Part shown: positions 42,891-51,173 of the stretch, piece by piece
Position numbering within the stretch: the stretch's first letter is position 1
Layout: the number at the start of each line of letters is the position of its first letter
Assembly (NCBI GenBank): GCA_002490835.1
Contig: DKUU01000021.1
Span: 165,793-229,792 of the forward strand
DNA length: 64,000 bases
Reading direction: 5' to 3'
DNA from: Lachnospiraceae bacterium UBA7196
GTDB taxonomy: Bacteria; Bacillota; Clostridia; Lachnospirales; Lachnospiraceae
Made by a program: the position numbers and the translations under genes
The notes under the pieces: generated by a model
What the model was told of the DNA's origin: nothing
The model's database searches: none
What the model saw: only the letters and a program-made list of their open reading frames with translations

Positions 42891-43970
42891 TCATTCCGCC
42901 GGCTCATAAAACACTTTCATGATCAGTTCCTGCAGAGCGTCTTCATCCACATAAAATTCCTCAAACTGATTCCCCTGTATAACTTCTCCCTGCAGGGAAT
43001 ACAGGTTTTTCACATTAAAATCATAATGTAAATACTCCGTAGCCATATAAGTAAACTTGTTCAGATCGACATTGGTGACGGTGTACTTGACCGCCGTCTG
43101 ATACAGCTTGAGCGCCACGCGCACATCCTTGACCGACCGGTTCTTGGCCTGCGCCGCAAACGTCGTCAGATACTGTTTCTGTCTCTGTAAGCGCAGCTCG
43201 TTGGAATTAAACACATTTTCATTTCTCAGACGCACATACCAGTAGGCCTTTTCTCCGCTCAGCGTTACCGTCTCTCCCTGATGAAGGTCCATATTGTATT
43301 CGGGATAGATGATATCGTCAAGCACCTCTACCGTAATGCCGCCCAACACGTCGTTTAATTCCGGAATCGCATCCATACTGACCGCCGCATACACATGGAT
43401 CGGAATGCCGTGAAACATACGGGACACCGCCTTTACCTGCCGCAGGCAGCTAACTTCCCCGCCGTCTCCGTAGCCGTGCTGCAGGGCGATCTGCTTAGTG
43501 TAAATGCCCTGATAGTTACCTTCTTCGTCAAAGACATCCACATCCGCCATCGCATTTCTGTTGATCGCTATTACGGAAATATTCTTCTTATGCGGGTTGA
43601 TGACTAACAAAAACAGCGCGTCCGCCTGACCGCCTGTGTATCCGCCCGTTTCTTCCGCAGTCCAGCTCTGGCCCCCGACTCTTGTCACGGTTTCCTTATC
43701 GATCCCCATGACGAGCGCTGTGACCAGATCCTCATTCAGGACATAACCGGTTTCCCGAAACAGCGTTTCGCTTTTCTTTCCCTCATCCTCCTTTGCGCTC
43801 TGCAAAGCCTCTCCCGTCTCCGTAACAGCAACGGACAGGGCGGCTTTTCCCACCATGCGCATCCCTTCCATACTTCCTATGATCATCAGAAAAACCGCAA
43901 AAACAGTGATCAGGGTAAATGTCCCAAACCCGATTTTCTTTTTTTTGACCACCAATTTCCTGTCTATCAT
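42891..43970 (-). CDS. LytR-CpsA-Psr (LCP) family glycan-to-wall ligase
   Basis: 359 residues. One N-terminal membrane helix (about 12-32) leads to an extracellular LCP domain with ALVMGID, DALFLLVINPHKKNISVIAINRNAMADV, YGDGG, DVLGGITVEVLDD and WYVRLRNENVF (arginines that contact the lipid pyrophosphate). LCP enzymes attach teichoic-type polymers or capsule to peptidoglycan, so this is the likely final step for the glycan exported by the Wzm/Wzt pair. Its ATG overlaps the sortase stop by 4 bases. Confidence 0.92.
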   Translation of the reverse strand: MIDRKLVVKKKKIGFGTFTLITVFAVFLMIIGSMEGMRMVGKAALSVAVTETGEALQSAKEDEGKKSETLFRETGYVLNEDLVTALVMGIDKETVTRVGGQSWTAEETGGYTGGQADALFLLVINPHKKNISVIAINRNAMADVDVFDEEGNYQGIYTKQIALQHGYGDGGEVSCLRQVKAVSRMFHGIPIHVYAAVSMDAIPELNDVLGGITVEVLDDIIYPEYNMDLHQGETVTLSGEKAYWYVRLRNENVFNSNELRLQRQKQYLTTFAAQAKNRSVKDVRVALKLYQTAVKYTVTNVDLNKFTYMATEYLHYDFNVKNLYSLQGEVIQGNQFEEFYVDEDALQELIMKVFYEPAE

Positions 43971-45043
43971 TGTCCTGTTTGCCCTTTTTCGCTCACCAAA
44001 ACCCCTGTCACAAGATAACGTCTTGCAGCGTCATGATCCGCCGTACAGGTGGACAGCGTGATGATCCGATCCGCTGTCGTCACCTCTACATCCTGTCTGA
44101 TATTGCCCGCTGCCTGCCTGATCTGTTTCAGATAGTCCTCATAGACATACTCGTTGGTATAGTCAAAATTATCCAAAAGATGAATCGCGCTGAATTCATA
44201 GGCTGCAAAGATCCGGTACGTCAATACAGCGTCTTCGGTATAAATGTAGATATCATGCTCCTTTTGAAACAATTCCGCATCCTCAAAATTATGCAGCGTG
44301 GAAAACATGGTCTTGTCTTTGAGATTATGACCGTAAAGTACGGTATGGAGATCCGAAAAATCCCTGTTATTAAAGTTTTCCGTATAAATACAGCCGGGAT
44401 ATCCTTTCGACCCGTCCAAATTGTGATTTAAGTAGTAGCTGTTGTCCGTCGGATGCTGTACGACAGGATAATCAACGCCCGTATCCGGCACATAGATCCA
44501 TGCGTAGATATCCGGATTTTTGCTGTGCAGCGCTTCCCAGTCCAGCGTTTTGTCCGGCGTCTGAACCGCCGCAGTTTCCTGCTTTGCCCCCACCAAAGAA
44601 GCGTCCGGTTTCTGGCCCGCTTCCGCTTTCATCTCCTGACTCTGCTGCCCTGTGCGCACGTCCGTCACCGGCGGCAGCTTGTTCGCTTCTGCCTGCCCTG
44701 CGCTGCCTGCCTGTGTCATACTCTCTGTTTTCGCTATGTTCTCTGCCTGCGTTGTATTCTGCGCCTGCACAGTGTGATCCGCTTCCGCTGTACTTTCCGC
44801 TTGTCCGCCATTTCCTGTCTGAACCAACTGCCCTGTTTCCGTCATCTGCGCATCATAAACGAGTTCCACAGCGTCCTCCTGCACGTCGGCATTTGCTTCG
44901 CTCTGCAATTCTTTAAAACTAACATTGGCCGTCTGCCTCCCTATATGCTGCCAAAGCAATGCCGCCACGGATAGGATCATGACCACAAAACACACCCAAA
45001 ATAAAACAAACCATATCCCGGACGCTTTTCCCCCCTGCTTCAT
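43967..45043 (-). CDS. Class B sortase with long Gln/Ala/Thr stalk
   Basis: 358 residues. An N-terminal membrane anchor (about 10-31) is followed by an unusually long low-complexity stalk (about 35-165; repeated AQ, TE, AEN words). The sortase B domain comes last, with catalytic His in VLYGHNL (about residue 235), Cys in ITLSTCTAD (about 330) and Arg in ARRYLVTG. It anchors proteins with (S/N/P)PxTG motifs to peptidoglycan, and the SPKTG protein two genes on is the obvious client. It is the first gene of the leftward surface operon, starting 74 bases past the left arm of the invertible segment. I see no strong promoter of its own. Confidence 0.92.
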   Translation of the reverse strand: MKQGGKASGIWFVLFWVCFVVMILSVAALLWQHIGRQTANVSFKELQSEANADVQEDAVELVYDAQMTETGQLVQTGNGGQAESTAEADHTVQAQNTTQAENIAKTESMTQAGSAGQAEANKLPPVTDVRTGQQSQEMKAEAGQKPDASLVGAKQETAAVQTPDKTLDWEALHSKNPDIYAWIYVPDTGVDYPVVQHPTDNSYYLNHNLDGSKGYPGCIYTENFNNRDFSDLHTVLYGHNLKDKTMFSTLHNFEDAELFQKEHDIYIYTEDAVLTYRIFAAYEFSAIHLLDNFDYTNEYVYEDYLKQIRQAAGNIRQDVEVTTADRIITLSTCTADHDAARRYLVTGVLVSEKGQTGQ

Positions 45044-45116
45044 GCTGCCTTTCCTCCAATCGATATCGTTCCCGCTTCGCTTCTACCGCTATGTATCATA
45101 TTTATTGTTCTTCGGA

Positions 45117-45144
45117 GATTTTCATAATCTGCGAAATTTTGACC
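45117..45144 (-). repeat. Left 28-bp inverted repeat of invertible segment
   Basis: Its reverse complement, starting GGTCAAAATTTCGCAGATTA and ending TGAAAATC, is identical over all 28 bases to 46580-46607. It lies 8 bases past the recombinase stop codon and 73 bases before the sortase start. Confidence 0.93.
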
Positions 45145-45151
45145 ACGCATT

Positions 45152-46297
45152 TTAGTCGCTCAAATTCTTTCCTTCCTTATAACGATCATAAACGAGTGAC
45201 AGGTTATTCAAATGTCTGCGCTTGGTATCTATCGCCGGATGCACGTACCGATTGAGGGTGATATGAACGCTCGAATGCCCCAGAATCTCGCTGAGACTTT
45301 TGATATCGGCACCGCTGTTGATACAGTTTGTCGCAAATGTATGGCGTAAAATATGAAAATTATGCCTTGCGATCCCTGCCTCCAAAAGTATTTTTTGAAA
45401 CCGGTACTGATAGGTCCTCGGTTCCGTGGGCGCATTACCGGATATCACGTACTCCGCCGGCTGCTTCATGGAAAGCAGATGCGGCATGATATTGTCCGGA
45501 ATCGGAATCTCTCTCTTAGAAAAGATACTCTTGGGCGTATCTTCCCAAAGGATCGTTTTGGTCGAATGCTGATCGATCGCAATCCGCTGTACCGTTCGGT
45601 TTACATAAAGTACCTTTCCGTGTAAATCGATATCGCTCCATTTCAGGGCACAGATTTCTCCCAGACGCAGGCCGGTTGACAGGCAAAGCAAAATGCCAAG
45701 ATTTTTTCTGTCCATATCTTTATATAACTTTTGCAGCAGGCAAATTTGTTCCGACTGGGTCAGCGCATTGACCGGTTTTACGGTTTTCGGTCTTCTTGGC
45801 ATATCATACAGACCGATATTCACATGGTAAGCTGCATTGCAAAACTGTAAAATCTGATTTAATACGCAGTAAATACTTTTTATCAGGCTGTCCGAAAACT
45901 TCTTATCCTGAAAACAAAATTTTTCCCGTAAGAGCATGTCGTCATATCCGGACATTTCTGCCAAAGATATTCCTTTTAGTTTCGCGGCAAGATGATTCTC
46001 ATAAATCCTGCGGTATTTGATATAGGTGCTGCGCTTTTTGGAAACCGCTGTCCTGATAAGCCACTCCCTTGCAATTTCTTCTAATAAAATATTGTTTTCC
46101 TCATACAGAACAACAGTTTCCTTCGATTGCTTTTGTAAATTGTATTTTATTTCCGCCAATTTTGCCTTGACTTCCGCATAAGTTTTTGCATAGACCGATC
46201 TGTCTTTTTGTTTCCCTGTGACAGGATCCTTTACGCGGAATCTACCCTCCCATCTTCCGTCCGGACGTTTTCTGATGTTTTCTCCTCTTTTCGACAT
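45152..46297 (-). CDS. Tyrosine recombinase inside the invertible segment
   Basis: 381-residue tyrosine recombinase. An N-terminal arm-binding part (RPDGRWEGRFRVKDPVTGK) is followed by the SAM-like core-binding domain. The catalytic domain has Arg in STGLRLGEICAL (about residue 215), HILRHTF (HxxR), LGHSSV and the Tyr nucleophile in LNRYVHP. The gene fills almost the whole segment between perfect 28-bp inverted repeats, and its stop is 8 bases from the left repeat. A site-specific inversion of this segment is the natural reaction. ATG 46297 follows AAAGGAGG. A leftward terminator lies just upstream (46354-46389), so the gene needs its own nearby weak promoter. Confidence 0.93.
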   Translation of the reverse strand: MSKRGENIRKRPDGRWEGRFRVKDPVTGKQKDRSVYAKTYAEVKAKLAEIKYNLQKQSKETVVLYEENNILLEEIAREWLIRTAVSKKRSTYIKYRRIYENHLAAKLKGISLAEMSGYDDMLLREKFCFQDKKFSDSLIKSIYCVLNQILQFCNAAYHVNIGLYDMPRRPKTVKPVNALTQSEQICLLQKLYKDMDRKNLGILLCLSTGLRLGEICALKWSDIDLHGKVLYVNRTVQRIAIDQHSTKTILWEDTPKSIFSKREIPIPDNIMPHLLSMKQPAEYVISGNAPTEPRTYQYRFQKILLEAGIARHNFHILRHTFATNCINSGADIKSLSEILGHSSVHITLNRYVHPAIDTKRRHLNNLSLVYDRYKEGKNLSD

Positions 46298-46353
46298 TTC
46301 AATTTCCTCCTTTTGACCATTATTTTGACCCATTAATACGTATATTATGACAT

Positions 46354-46389
46354 CAAAAAAGCAAAAAGCCCCCGGATATGGGCTTTTGC
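46354..46389 (-). terminator. Leftward terminator upstream of recombinase gene
   Basis: GCAAAAAGCCC (46361-46371) and GGGCTTTTGC (46380-46389) form a stem. On the minus strand it is followed by a T-rich run (46360-46354). It would block leftward transcripts entering the recombinase gene. Confidence 0.65.
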
Positions 46390-46489
46390 ATAGACACAGA
46401 TTTGATGAACCTCCATTTTTCTACCCGCTAAAGATTTTTGCTTTCATCGTTTGAATTGCCTATAGAATTAAGGTTTTCCGTATTTTGTG

Positions 46490-46518
46490 TTGACATAAGT
46501 CGAATTATCATATAAAAT
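46490..46518 (+). promoter_or_regulatory. Strong SigA promoter inside invertible segment, now pointing right
   Basis: TTGACA (46490-46495), 17 bases, TAAAAT (46513-46518); transcription is expected from about 46525 through the right repeat toward the XRE gene. In the inverted configuration it would start at about 45199 and run leftward into the sortase/glycan operon. Confidence 0.82.
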
Positions 46519-46578
46519 ATTTTTCGAGTAGACAAATCGTAGTTTATAAGGCAGATTTTACTGCAGAAACTCATATTT

Positions 46579-46622
46579 CGGTCAAAATTTCGCAGATTAT
46601 GAAAATCCACGAAATTTTGGCC
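46579..46622 (+). repeat. Right 28-bp inverted repeat with an extra outer arm
   Basis: 46580-46607 is the partner of 45117-45144. Here the repeat also forms a smaller dyad: CGGTCAAAATTTCG (46579-46592) with CGAAATTTTGGCCG (46609-46622), one mismatch, which the left copy lacks. It could be the recombinase core-binding site. Confidence 0.85.
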
Positions 46623-46816
46623 GATTCTCATGTATCGCTTTCTCTTTTTTCACTAATCCATCTTAAATTACATTTGATTTATGTACAGTTAATTTCTTTT
46701 CCATATATTACCATATTTTATGCACTTTGTTTATTTCGACTCATTCCTTCCTTAAATATTGTACAGTAAAGAAAAATACCCCTGTTACCATTTACTATCA
46801 GAGAAAAGAGGTTCTT

Positions 46817-47176
46817 ATGGAATTTGGTGAATTTCTGGCTGAACTGCGCAAAGAAAAGGGCTGCCTGCAAAAAGAGGTGGCCGCATATCTAAACATGACT
46901 GTCGCTACGATTTCCAATTATGAAAAGGGCGTACACTCTCCCGATCTCAACACCCTGATCAAACTGGCTGATTTTTTCAACGTATCTACTGACTATCTCC
47001 TGCAAAGGACAAAATATAAAGCCAACATCGACTCTTTAAACAAGGAGTTATCCGCCGACTATACAGTTGGTGACCTGATGAACACCACGCTGGAGCTGGA
47101 TCATCATAATATCAATGCGCTGCTCGATTACTATGAGCTTTTATCGCTGCGCAATTCGTTTAACCGGGTGAAATAG
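46817..47176 (+). CDS. XRE-family (HTH_3) regulator
   Basis: 119 residues. The N-terminal HTH is complete: FLAELRKEKGCLQKEVAAYLNMTVATISNYEKGVHSPDLNTLIKLADFFNVSTDYLL. A C-terminal 50-residue helical tail is unassigned. The start is ATG 46817 after GAGAAAAGAGG; the upstream open frame lacks a ribosome site. In the present orientation the invertible promoter reads toward this gene, so its expression may alternate with that of the surface operon. TGTACAGT occurs twice upstream (near 46683 and 46760), possible operators. Confidence 0.88.
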   Translation: MEFGEFLAELRKEKGCLQKEVAAYLNMTVATISNYEKGVHSPDLNTLIKLADFFNVSTDYLLQRTKYKANIDSLNKELSADYTVGDLMNTTLELDHHNINALLDYYELLSLRNSFNRVK

Positions 47177-47251
47177 AGTAACGCATTTTCCTATATAACT
47201 TTGTGATATTATGTTATGATCTTCCTACCACCGTTTTGCGGTCCAAAACGA

Positions 47252-47312
47252 AAACAAATCATCTTTCGTCAGGCTGGCCATCGCATCACCCGATACGGAA
47301 GATGATCTGTTT
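47252..47312 (+). terminator. Long hairpin after the XRE gene
   Basis: AAACAAATCATCTTTCG (47252-47268) pairs with CGGAAGATGATCTGTTT (47296-47312), 15 of 17, with a 27-base loop. The end is only weakly U-rich, so terminator or small RNA are both possible. Confidence 0.4.
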
Positions 47313-47395
47313 AAGGGATTATTGCTCTAAAAGAGCCTGTTGAAAGAAAATATAAGGAATTATTTTGTAGAAAGCGGATAGTTTATGTGCTACTG

Positions 47396-48280
47396 CTATT
47401 TGTCTGCCTTTTCCTTCTCTTTCTTCTCCTCTTCTTTCTTTTCCTTCTCCGCCTTCTCCTGTTCCCGCTTGTCAATCGCCTGCTGTATGGTATCCTTTGT
47501 CTTATCCTTATCCGTTTTCTGATCCCCTACCTTTTTGTCCACCGCACCCGACAGCCAGTTTGACAGGGTATCGGAATAATTACCGTTCCTGGTGTAGGTC
47601 CCCTTCGCCTTCGCTTCCGCAGCCGCGCCGGATGCCGCCCGGCTGATGCTTCCCGCCTTTTGGGATACCTTGTCTGCAAAGGAGCCATGACCCGAAAACA
47701 TGGATTTCAGGGTATTGATATTGGCTTTTTTCAAGTCCTCCTCGTCCACTTCCAGCTTATTGCCCTTGCCGATGTTAAGGCCGATCTTCGAAAGGAGCTT
47801 CTGTGTTTTTTCCGTCGTATCCGTCATCCAGACCGCATTTTGAAGTATCTTTTTGTTATCAAGACTCCCTGTCTGCTCCACCACGGCGTTGTAATCATCA
47901 ACAAAAGACTTTACCGCTTTCGTAATCGCATCCCGGTCATAATCTTCTACCTCGGTCTCTTCCCCTGTTTTCTCATCCTTTTTCGTATACTTTTTCTTTT
48001 CCCAAAGGGAAGCATCGCTCAGGGCATCCGCAGACTTTTTCAGGGCATCCGCGCTAGATTTCGTTATCGTCAGTTTCTGCGCGGTATCACCCGACACGGA
48101 CGCTTTTTCCGCCTCCTGTTTGGCACAGTAAGCCTTCATCATTTTTCTATAGCTTCCGTTTTTGATCGAAGCATAGTCCGAGAGCATACTGCCGCTGCCA
48201 TTAACGCCCCCGCCAAACAGGGCGGAAACATCGTAACCGGAATTAGAATTTACATAGTCTTTCATATAATCGTTTGCCAT
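47396..48280 (-). CDS. FliD C-terminal-like flagellar protein, short form
   Basis: 294 residues. The middle resembles the FliD (flagellar cap, HAP2) C-terminal domain: ITKAVKSFVDDYNAVVEQ, LLSKIGLNIGKGNKLEVDEEDLKKANINTLKSMFSG. The large N-terminal FliD domains are absent, and the end is a Lys/Glu-rich tail of about 40 residues. The N-terminus (SGYDVSALFGGGVNGSGSMLSDYASIKNGSYRKMMKAYC) matches short FliD-like proteins of Lachnospiraceae. The function is unknown; it may be a secreted or flagellum-related protein without a cleaved signal. It is divergent from the 48520 gene, which is also low-complexity. Confidence 0.7.
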   Translation of the reverse strand: MANDYMKDYVNSNSGYDVSALFGGGVNGSGSMLSDYASIKNGSYRKMMKAYCAKQEAEKASVSGDTAQKLTITKSSADALKKSADALSDASLWEKKKYTKKDEKTGEETEVEDYDRDAITKAVKSFVDDYNAVVEQTGSLDNKKILQNAVWMTDTTEKTQKLLSKIGLNIGKGNKLEVDEEDLKKANINTLKSMFSGHGSFADKVSQKAGSISRAASGAAAEAKAKGTYTRNGNYSDTLSNWLSGAVDKKVGDQKTDKDKTKDTIQQAIDKREQEKAEKEKKEEEKKEKEKADK

Positions 48281-48428
48281 TTTCTCTGCCTCCTTTTTTG
48301 CGGTTCCTTTTAGACCTGTTTTTGCTTTTCATTACCTGTTTCGGAAACTGTTTTTACAAACTAAACCAAAATGCTATGAAAGACCCTTTTTCTGCTGTAA
48401 AGGGGAAGAAAGGGCTTGAAAAAAACTC

Positions 48429-48457
48429 TTGTTTGCTCGTGCAAAAAATGGTAGAAT
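48429..48457 (+). promoter_or_regulatory. Promoter of the 48520 gene
   Basis: TTGTTT (48429-48434), 17 bases, TAGAAT (48452-48457), about 60 bases before the start codon. Confidence 0.6.
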
Positions 48458-48519
48458 ATAGATAAATATAGTAACTGGGAAGATTACATCATCCTTTATT
48501 GGGGGAAGGAGATGATTTT

Positions 48520-49524
48520 ATGGGTATTGGGGGAATCGGCGGTATCTCTTCCGCTAACAGTATGTCGTCCATGCAGATCTCTTCATCTGACCTAAAAGAT
48601 CAGAAGAGCAAAAACCTGCAAAACGATATAACAGACGTACAGCGGCAGATACAGAAGCTATCTTCCGACGAAGAGCTTACCGTCACGGAAAAGGCGGAAG
48701 AAAAAAAGAAACTCCAGCAGGAGAAATCCGATCTTTCCACGAAACTGAAACTACATCAGGATGAGCTTCAAAAATCACAAAAAAGAGAAATCAAACTGGC
48801 GGAACTTCAGGAAGACAGAAAACCGGAAAAAGAGGAAGAATCCGAAAACAATGTAAAGGCAGCAGACACAGCCTCCTCTTCCGATACAGCGAACGAAAAG
48901 AAACTGCCCGCCGATGACCGGCACGCTATGCAGCCGGGTACCGTCATCACGCAAAACAGCGATGGCACAGTTATCTTGAAAGAAGTCCTGAATCAATCTG
49001 CAGCCGGTAATCCCGCCATGCAGAATCAACAGTCCGCGGCTTCCAAAGAAACTCCGGCCGCTGAAAAGGAAAAAAAGGCCGTCGATAACGACGCCTCTGT
49101 TGAAAAAGAAAAGCAGTCTGCAGAAAACGAACCGGAATCCAAAACCGGCCTTACCGAAAAGGAAGTACGGGCAATGGCATCCGCGGACTCTTCCATGCAG
49201 CGTGCGGACCGTCAGGGAGCGCTTGTGACCAAGACGACCGACGAAATCGCCGTATTGCGGGGTGAGATCAAACAGGATTCCCTGCGCGAAGAAGATACGG
49301 AAGGGAAGCGGGCCGAACTAAGAGACATGCAAAAACAGAGAACGCGGGAAATGGCCTTCCAGTTCTCCATGCTTGGCGAAGCGGATCAGGCGATGCAGTC
49401 CATGACGGATACGAACGGGACCGTTGCGCAGGCCGGCGCGGAAAGGACTTTTCAGGTCAGCGGCATAAACGCGGCACAGGAAGATCAGACGTCTCAGCAC
49501 GGATTTCAGGTTTCCATCGCATAA
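48520..49524 (+). CDS. Low-complexity coiled-coil protein, hypothetical
   Basis: 334 residues, not recognised. A Gly/Ser/Met-rich start (MGIGGIGGISSANSMSSMQISS) of the kind seen in flagellar axial and hook-type proteins. A coiled coil (about 25-110; DVQRQIQKLSSDEELTVTEKAE) follows, then a long acidic/Ala/Ser/Gln linker and a C-terminal helical part (RAELRDMQKQRTREMAFQFSM). It has no signal peptide or membrane segment. ATG 48520 is chosen because GGGGGAAGGAG precedes it. It is divergent from the FliD-like gene and may be expressed with it. Confidence 0.65.
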   Translation: MGIGGIGGISSANSMSSMQISSSDLKDQKSKNLQNDITDVQRQIQKLSSDEELTVTEKAEEKKKLQQEKSDLSTKLKLHQDELQKSQKREIKLAELQEDRKPEKEEESENNVKAADTASSSDTANEKKLPADDRHAMQPGTVITQNSDGTVILKEVLNQSAAGNPAMQNQQSAASKETPAAEKEKKAVDNDASVEKEKQSAENEPESKTGLTEKEVRAMASADSSMQRADRQGALVTKTTDEIAVLRGEIKQDSLREEDTEGKRAELRDMQKQRTREMAFQFSMLGEADQAMQSMTDTNGTVAQAGAERTFQVSGINAAQEDQTSQHGFQVSIA

Positions 49525-49528
49525 CACA

Positions 49529-49560
49529 AGAGGCTGCTTTATCAGCGGCCTCTTTTTTAT
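49529..49560 (+). terminator. Terminator
   Basis: AGAGGCTGC (49529-49537) pairs with GCGGCCTCT (49545-49553), followed by TTTTTTAT. Confidence 0.8.
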
Positions 49561-49594
49561 TACCCTTTTAATATACACTATTTCCCTATTAAAT

Positions 49595-51163
49595 TTACCG
49601 GTGGTCGATATAAGTAAAATCGCTAAAATCTGTCCATCCCCCGACCGCCTCTTCCTCATTGTAAGAAAAGATTCCGATCCGCGCGCCCACAAACAGCGAA
49701 AGCGAAAAGAACATCGGCAGACCGTCTCCCAGCGCCACATAAGTTTCTCCGTCAAAGCTGTAGGAAAAGCGGGCCGTCTCCTCTCCCTTCCCCCACTCGC
49801 CGAAATCGAAATCAACTTTCAGCCAAACGGTATTTGTCTGCAAAGAAACGGTCTTCTCCTTGATCGTATACCAGTTTTTCAAATTCGGAAGCCCTTCCCT
49901 GCACACCACCTCAAATGGCGCTCTCTCACCGTCACGATACCGCTGCACCAGCTCCTTTACCCCGCCTTTTTGCCGGACGCCGATCTGCCCGTATCGTTCC
50001 AGCATCACGCAAAGTCCCGCGTAATCTCCGTCCTTCATGCCGTCACAGGAAAGTTTAACCGTAAACGCGCTGTAGGGCGCCCGCGTCCTCTGCGTGAGCG
50101 TATTCTCCGCTTCAAACAGCTCCTGCACGGGTCCTCTGCTTTCCAGACGCAGAAAGCCCGGCTGCTTCGTAAACGACCACGCCTCATGATTCGGCGCGTG
50201 GTTCCACTGCCATACCTTATTTAAAACATTTTCCCGATGATCGAAGCTGTCGCTTTGGATCACGTCTTCCGTACCCTGTTCCGCAAACGGCGCTTCAAAG
50301 CTTTCCGGCACCTTACCGCTGGTCCCTAAGACCGGCCAGCCGTCTTCCCATTTCACGGGCATCAGAAACGGCACCCTGCCGACCGCGCCGCAGTCCTGAA
50401 ACAGCATCGCGTACCAATTGCCGTCGGCATCGTCAAACAATGGCCCCTGCGCGATCCCGCAGCCTGCTATCTCCCCGTCGTCCTCCATAACGATCCTGCG
50501 CTCATATACGCCGGAAAGGTCAGACAGACGATAACATACCTCCCGTCTGATCCCTCTCTTTTGTGGCGTATCGATCGGCCATTCAATAAAGAAAAGATAT
50601 ATTTGCCCGTCCCTGACATAGGCCCGACACCCCTCACAGCGCAGCCGCATCCCCTCTTTCGGCGCAGATAAAAGCAGTCTGTCGGAACCTTCCACAGTGC
50701 CGGAGAAATCATCTTTCAGCTCCACGATGCGGATATCCCCGTTCCCGTAGACCAGATATACCTTATCTTCATAGCAGAGAAAGGACATGTCATGATAAAC
50801 CGCCGGCAGTTCCACCCTCTCCCAGTCGCTCTTTTCGATATCATCCGTGGAAAACAGGTAGGTCTTTCCCATATCATGACAGACAAAGCATGCGTAAAAC
50901 CGCCCTTTATACTGCATCAGGCTGGTCGCCCACTGCCCCTTTCCATAAGCATGCCTGCCGTTTCTTAAATGATAGGTATCATTATCTTCTATTTGACTGC
51001 AAACATAGGATACGATCTGCCAATGCTGCAAGTCATTGGATTTAAGGATGGGCACCGCAGGCATATAAAACATGGTCGTTGATACCATATAAAAGGCATC
51101 GCCCGCACGAAGCACATCAGGATCAGGCATATCTGCCAAAAACAACGGGTTTTCAATCTTCAT
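49595..51163 (-). CDS. GH43 family beta-xylosidase/arabinofuranosidase, cytoplasmic
   Basis: 522 residues, no signal peptide. The five-bladed GH43 domain starts NPLFLADMPDPDVLRAGDAFYMV (catalytic base Asp) with later WATSLMQYKGRFYACF and GCGIAQGPLFDD. The C-terminal about 200 residues form the beta-sandwich common in beta-xylosidases (SFDHRENVLNKVWQWNHAP, GDYAGLCVMLERYGQIGV). It would cut xylo-oligosaccharides or arabinose side groups taken up by the cell. It is the last gene of the leftward xylan group, ten bases after the lipoprotein GH43. Confidence 0.93.
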   Translation of the reverse strand: MKIENPLFLADMPDPDVLRAGDAFYMVSTTMFYMPAVPILKSNDLQHWQIVSYVCSQIEDNDTYHLRNGRHAYGKGQWATSLMQYKGRFYACFVCHDMGKTYLFSTDDIEKSDWERVELPAVYHDMSFLCYEDKVYLVYGNGDIRIVELKDDFSGTVEGSDRLLLSAPKEGMRLRCEGCRAYVRDGQIYLFFIEWPIDTPQKRGIRREVCYRLSDLSGVYERRIVMEDDGEIAGCGIAQGPLFDDADGNWYAMLFQDCGAVGRVPFLMPVKWEDGWPVLGTSGKVPESFEAPFAEQGTEDVIQSDSFDHRENVLNKVWQWNHAPNHEAWSFTKQPGFLRLESRGPVQELFEAENTLTQRTRAPYSAFTVKLSCDGMKDGDYAGLCVMLERYGQIGVRQKGGVKELVQRYRDGERAPFEVVCREGLPNLKNWYTIKEKTVSLQTNTVWLKVDFDFGEWGKGEETARFSYSFDGETYVALGDGLPMFFSLSLFVGARIGIFSYNEEEAVGGWTDFSDFTYIDHR

Positions 51164-51173
51164 AAATAATCTC

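Noticed and set aside
44450..44980. Plus-strand open frames opposite the sortase stalk
   Set aside because: They are complements of the low-complexity Gln/Ala/Thr stalk and lack ribosome sites.
47252..47312. Small RNA gene with a long hairpin
   Set aside because: A single long imperfect stem after a gene with weak U-run; a terminator or spacer hairpin is as likely and no promoter is evident, so it is not reported as a finding.
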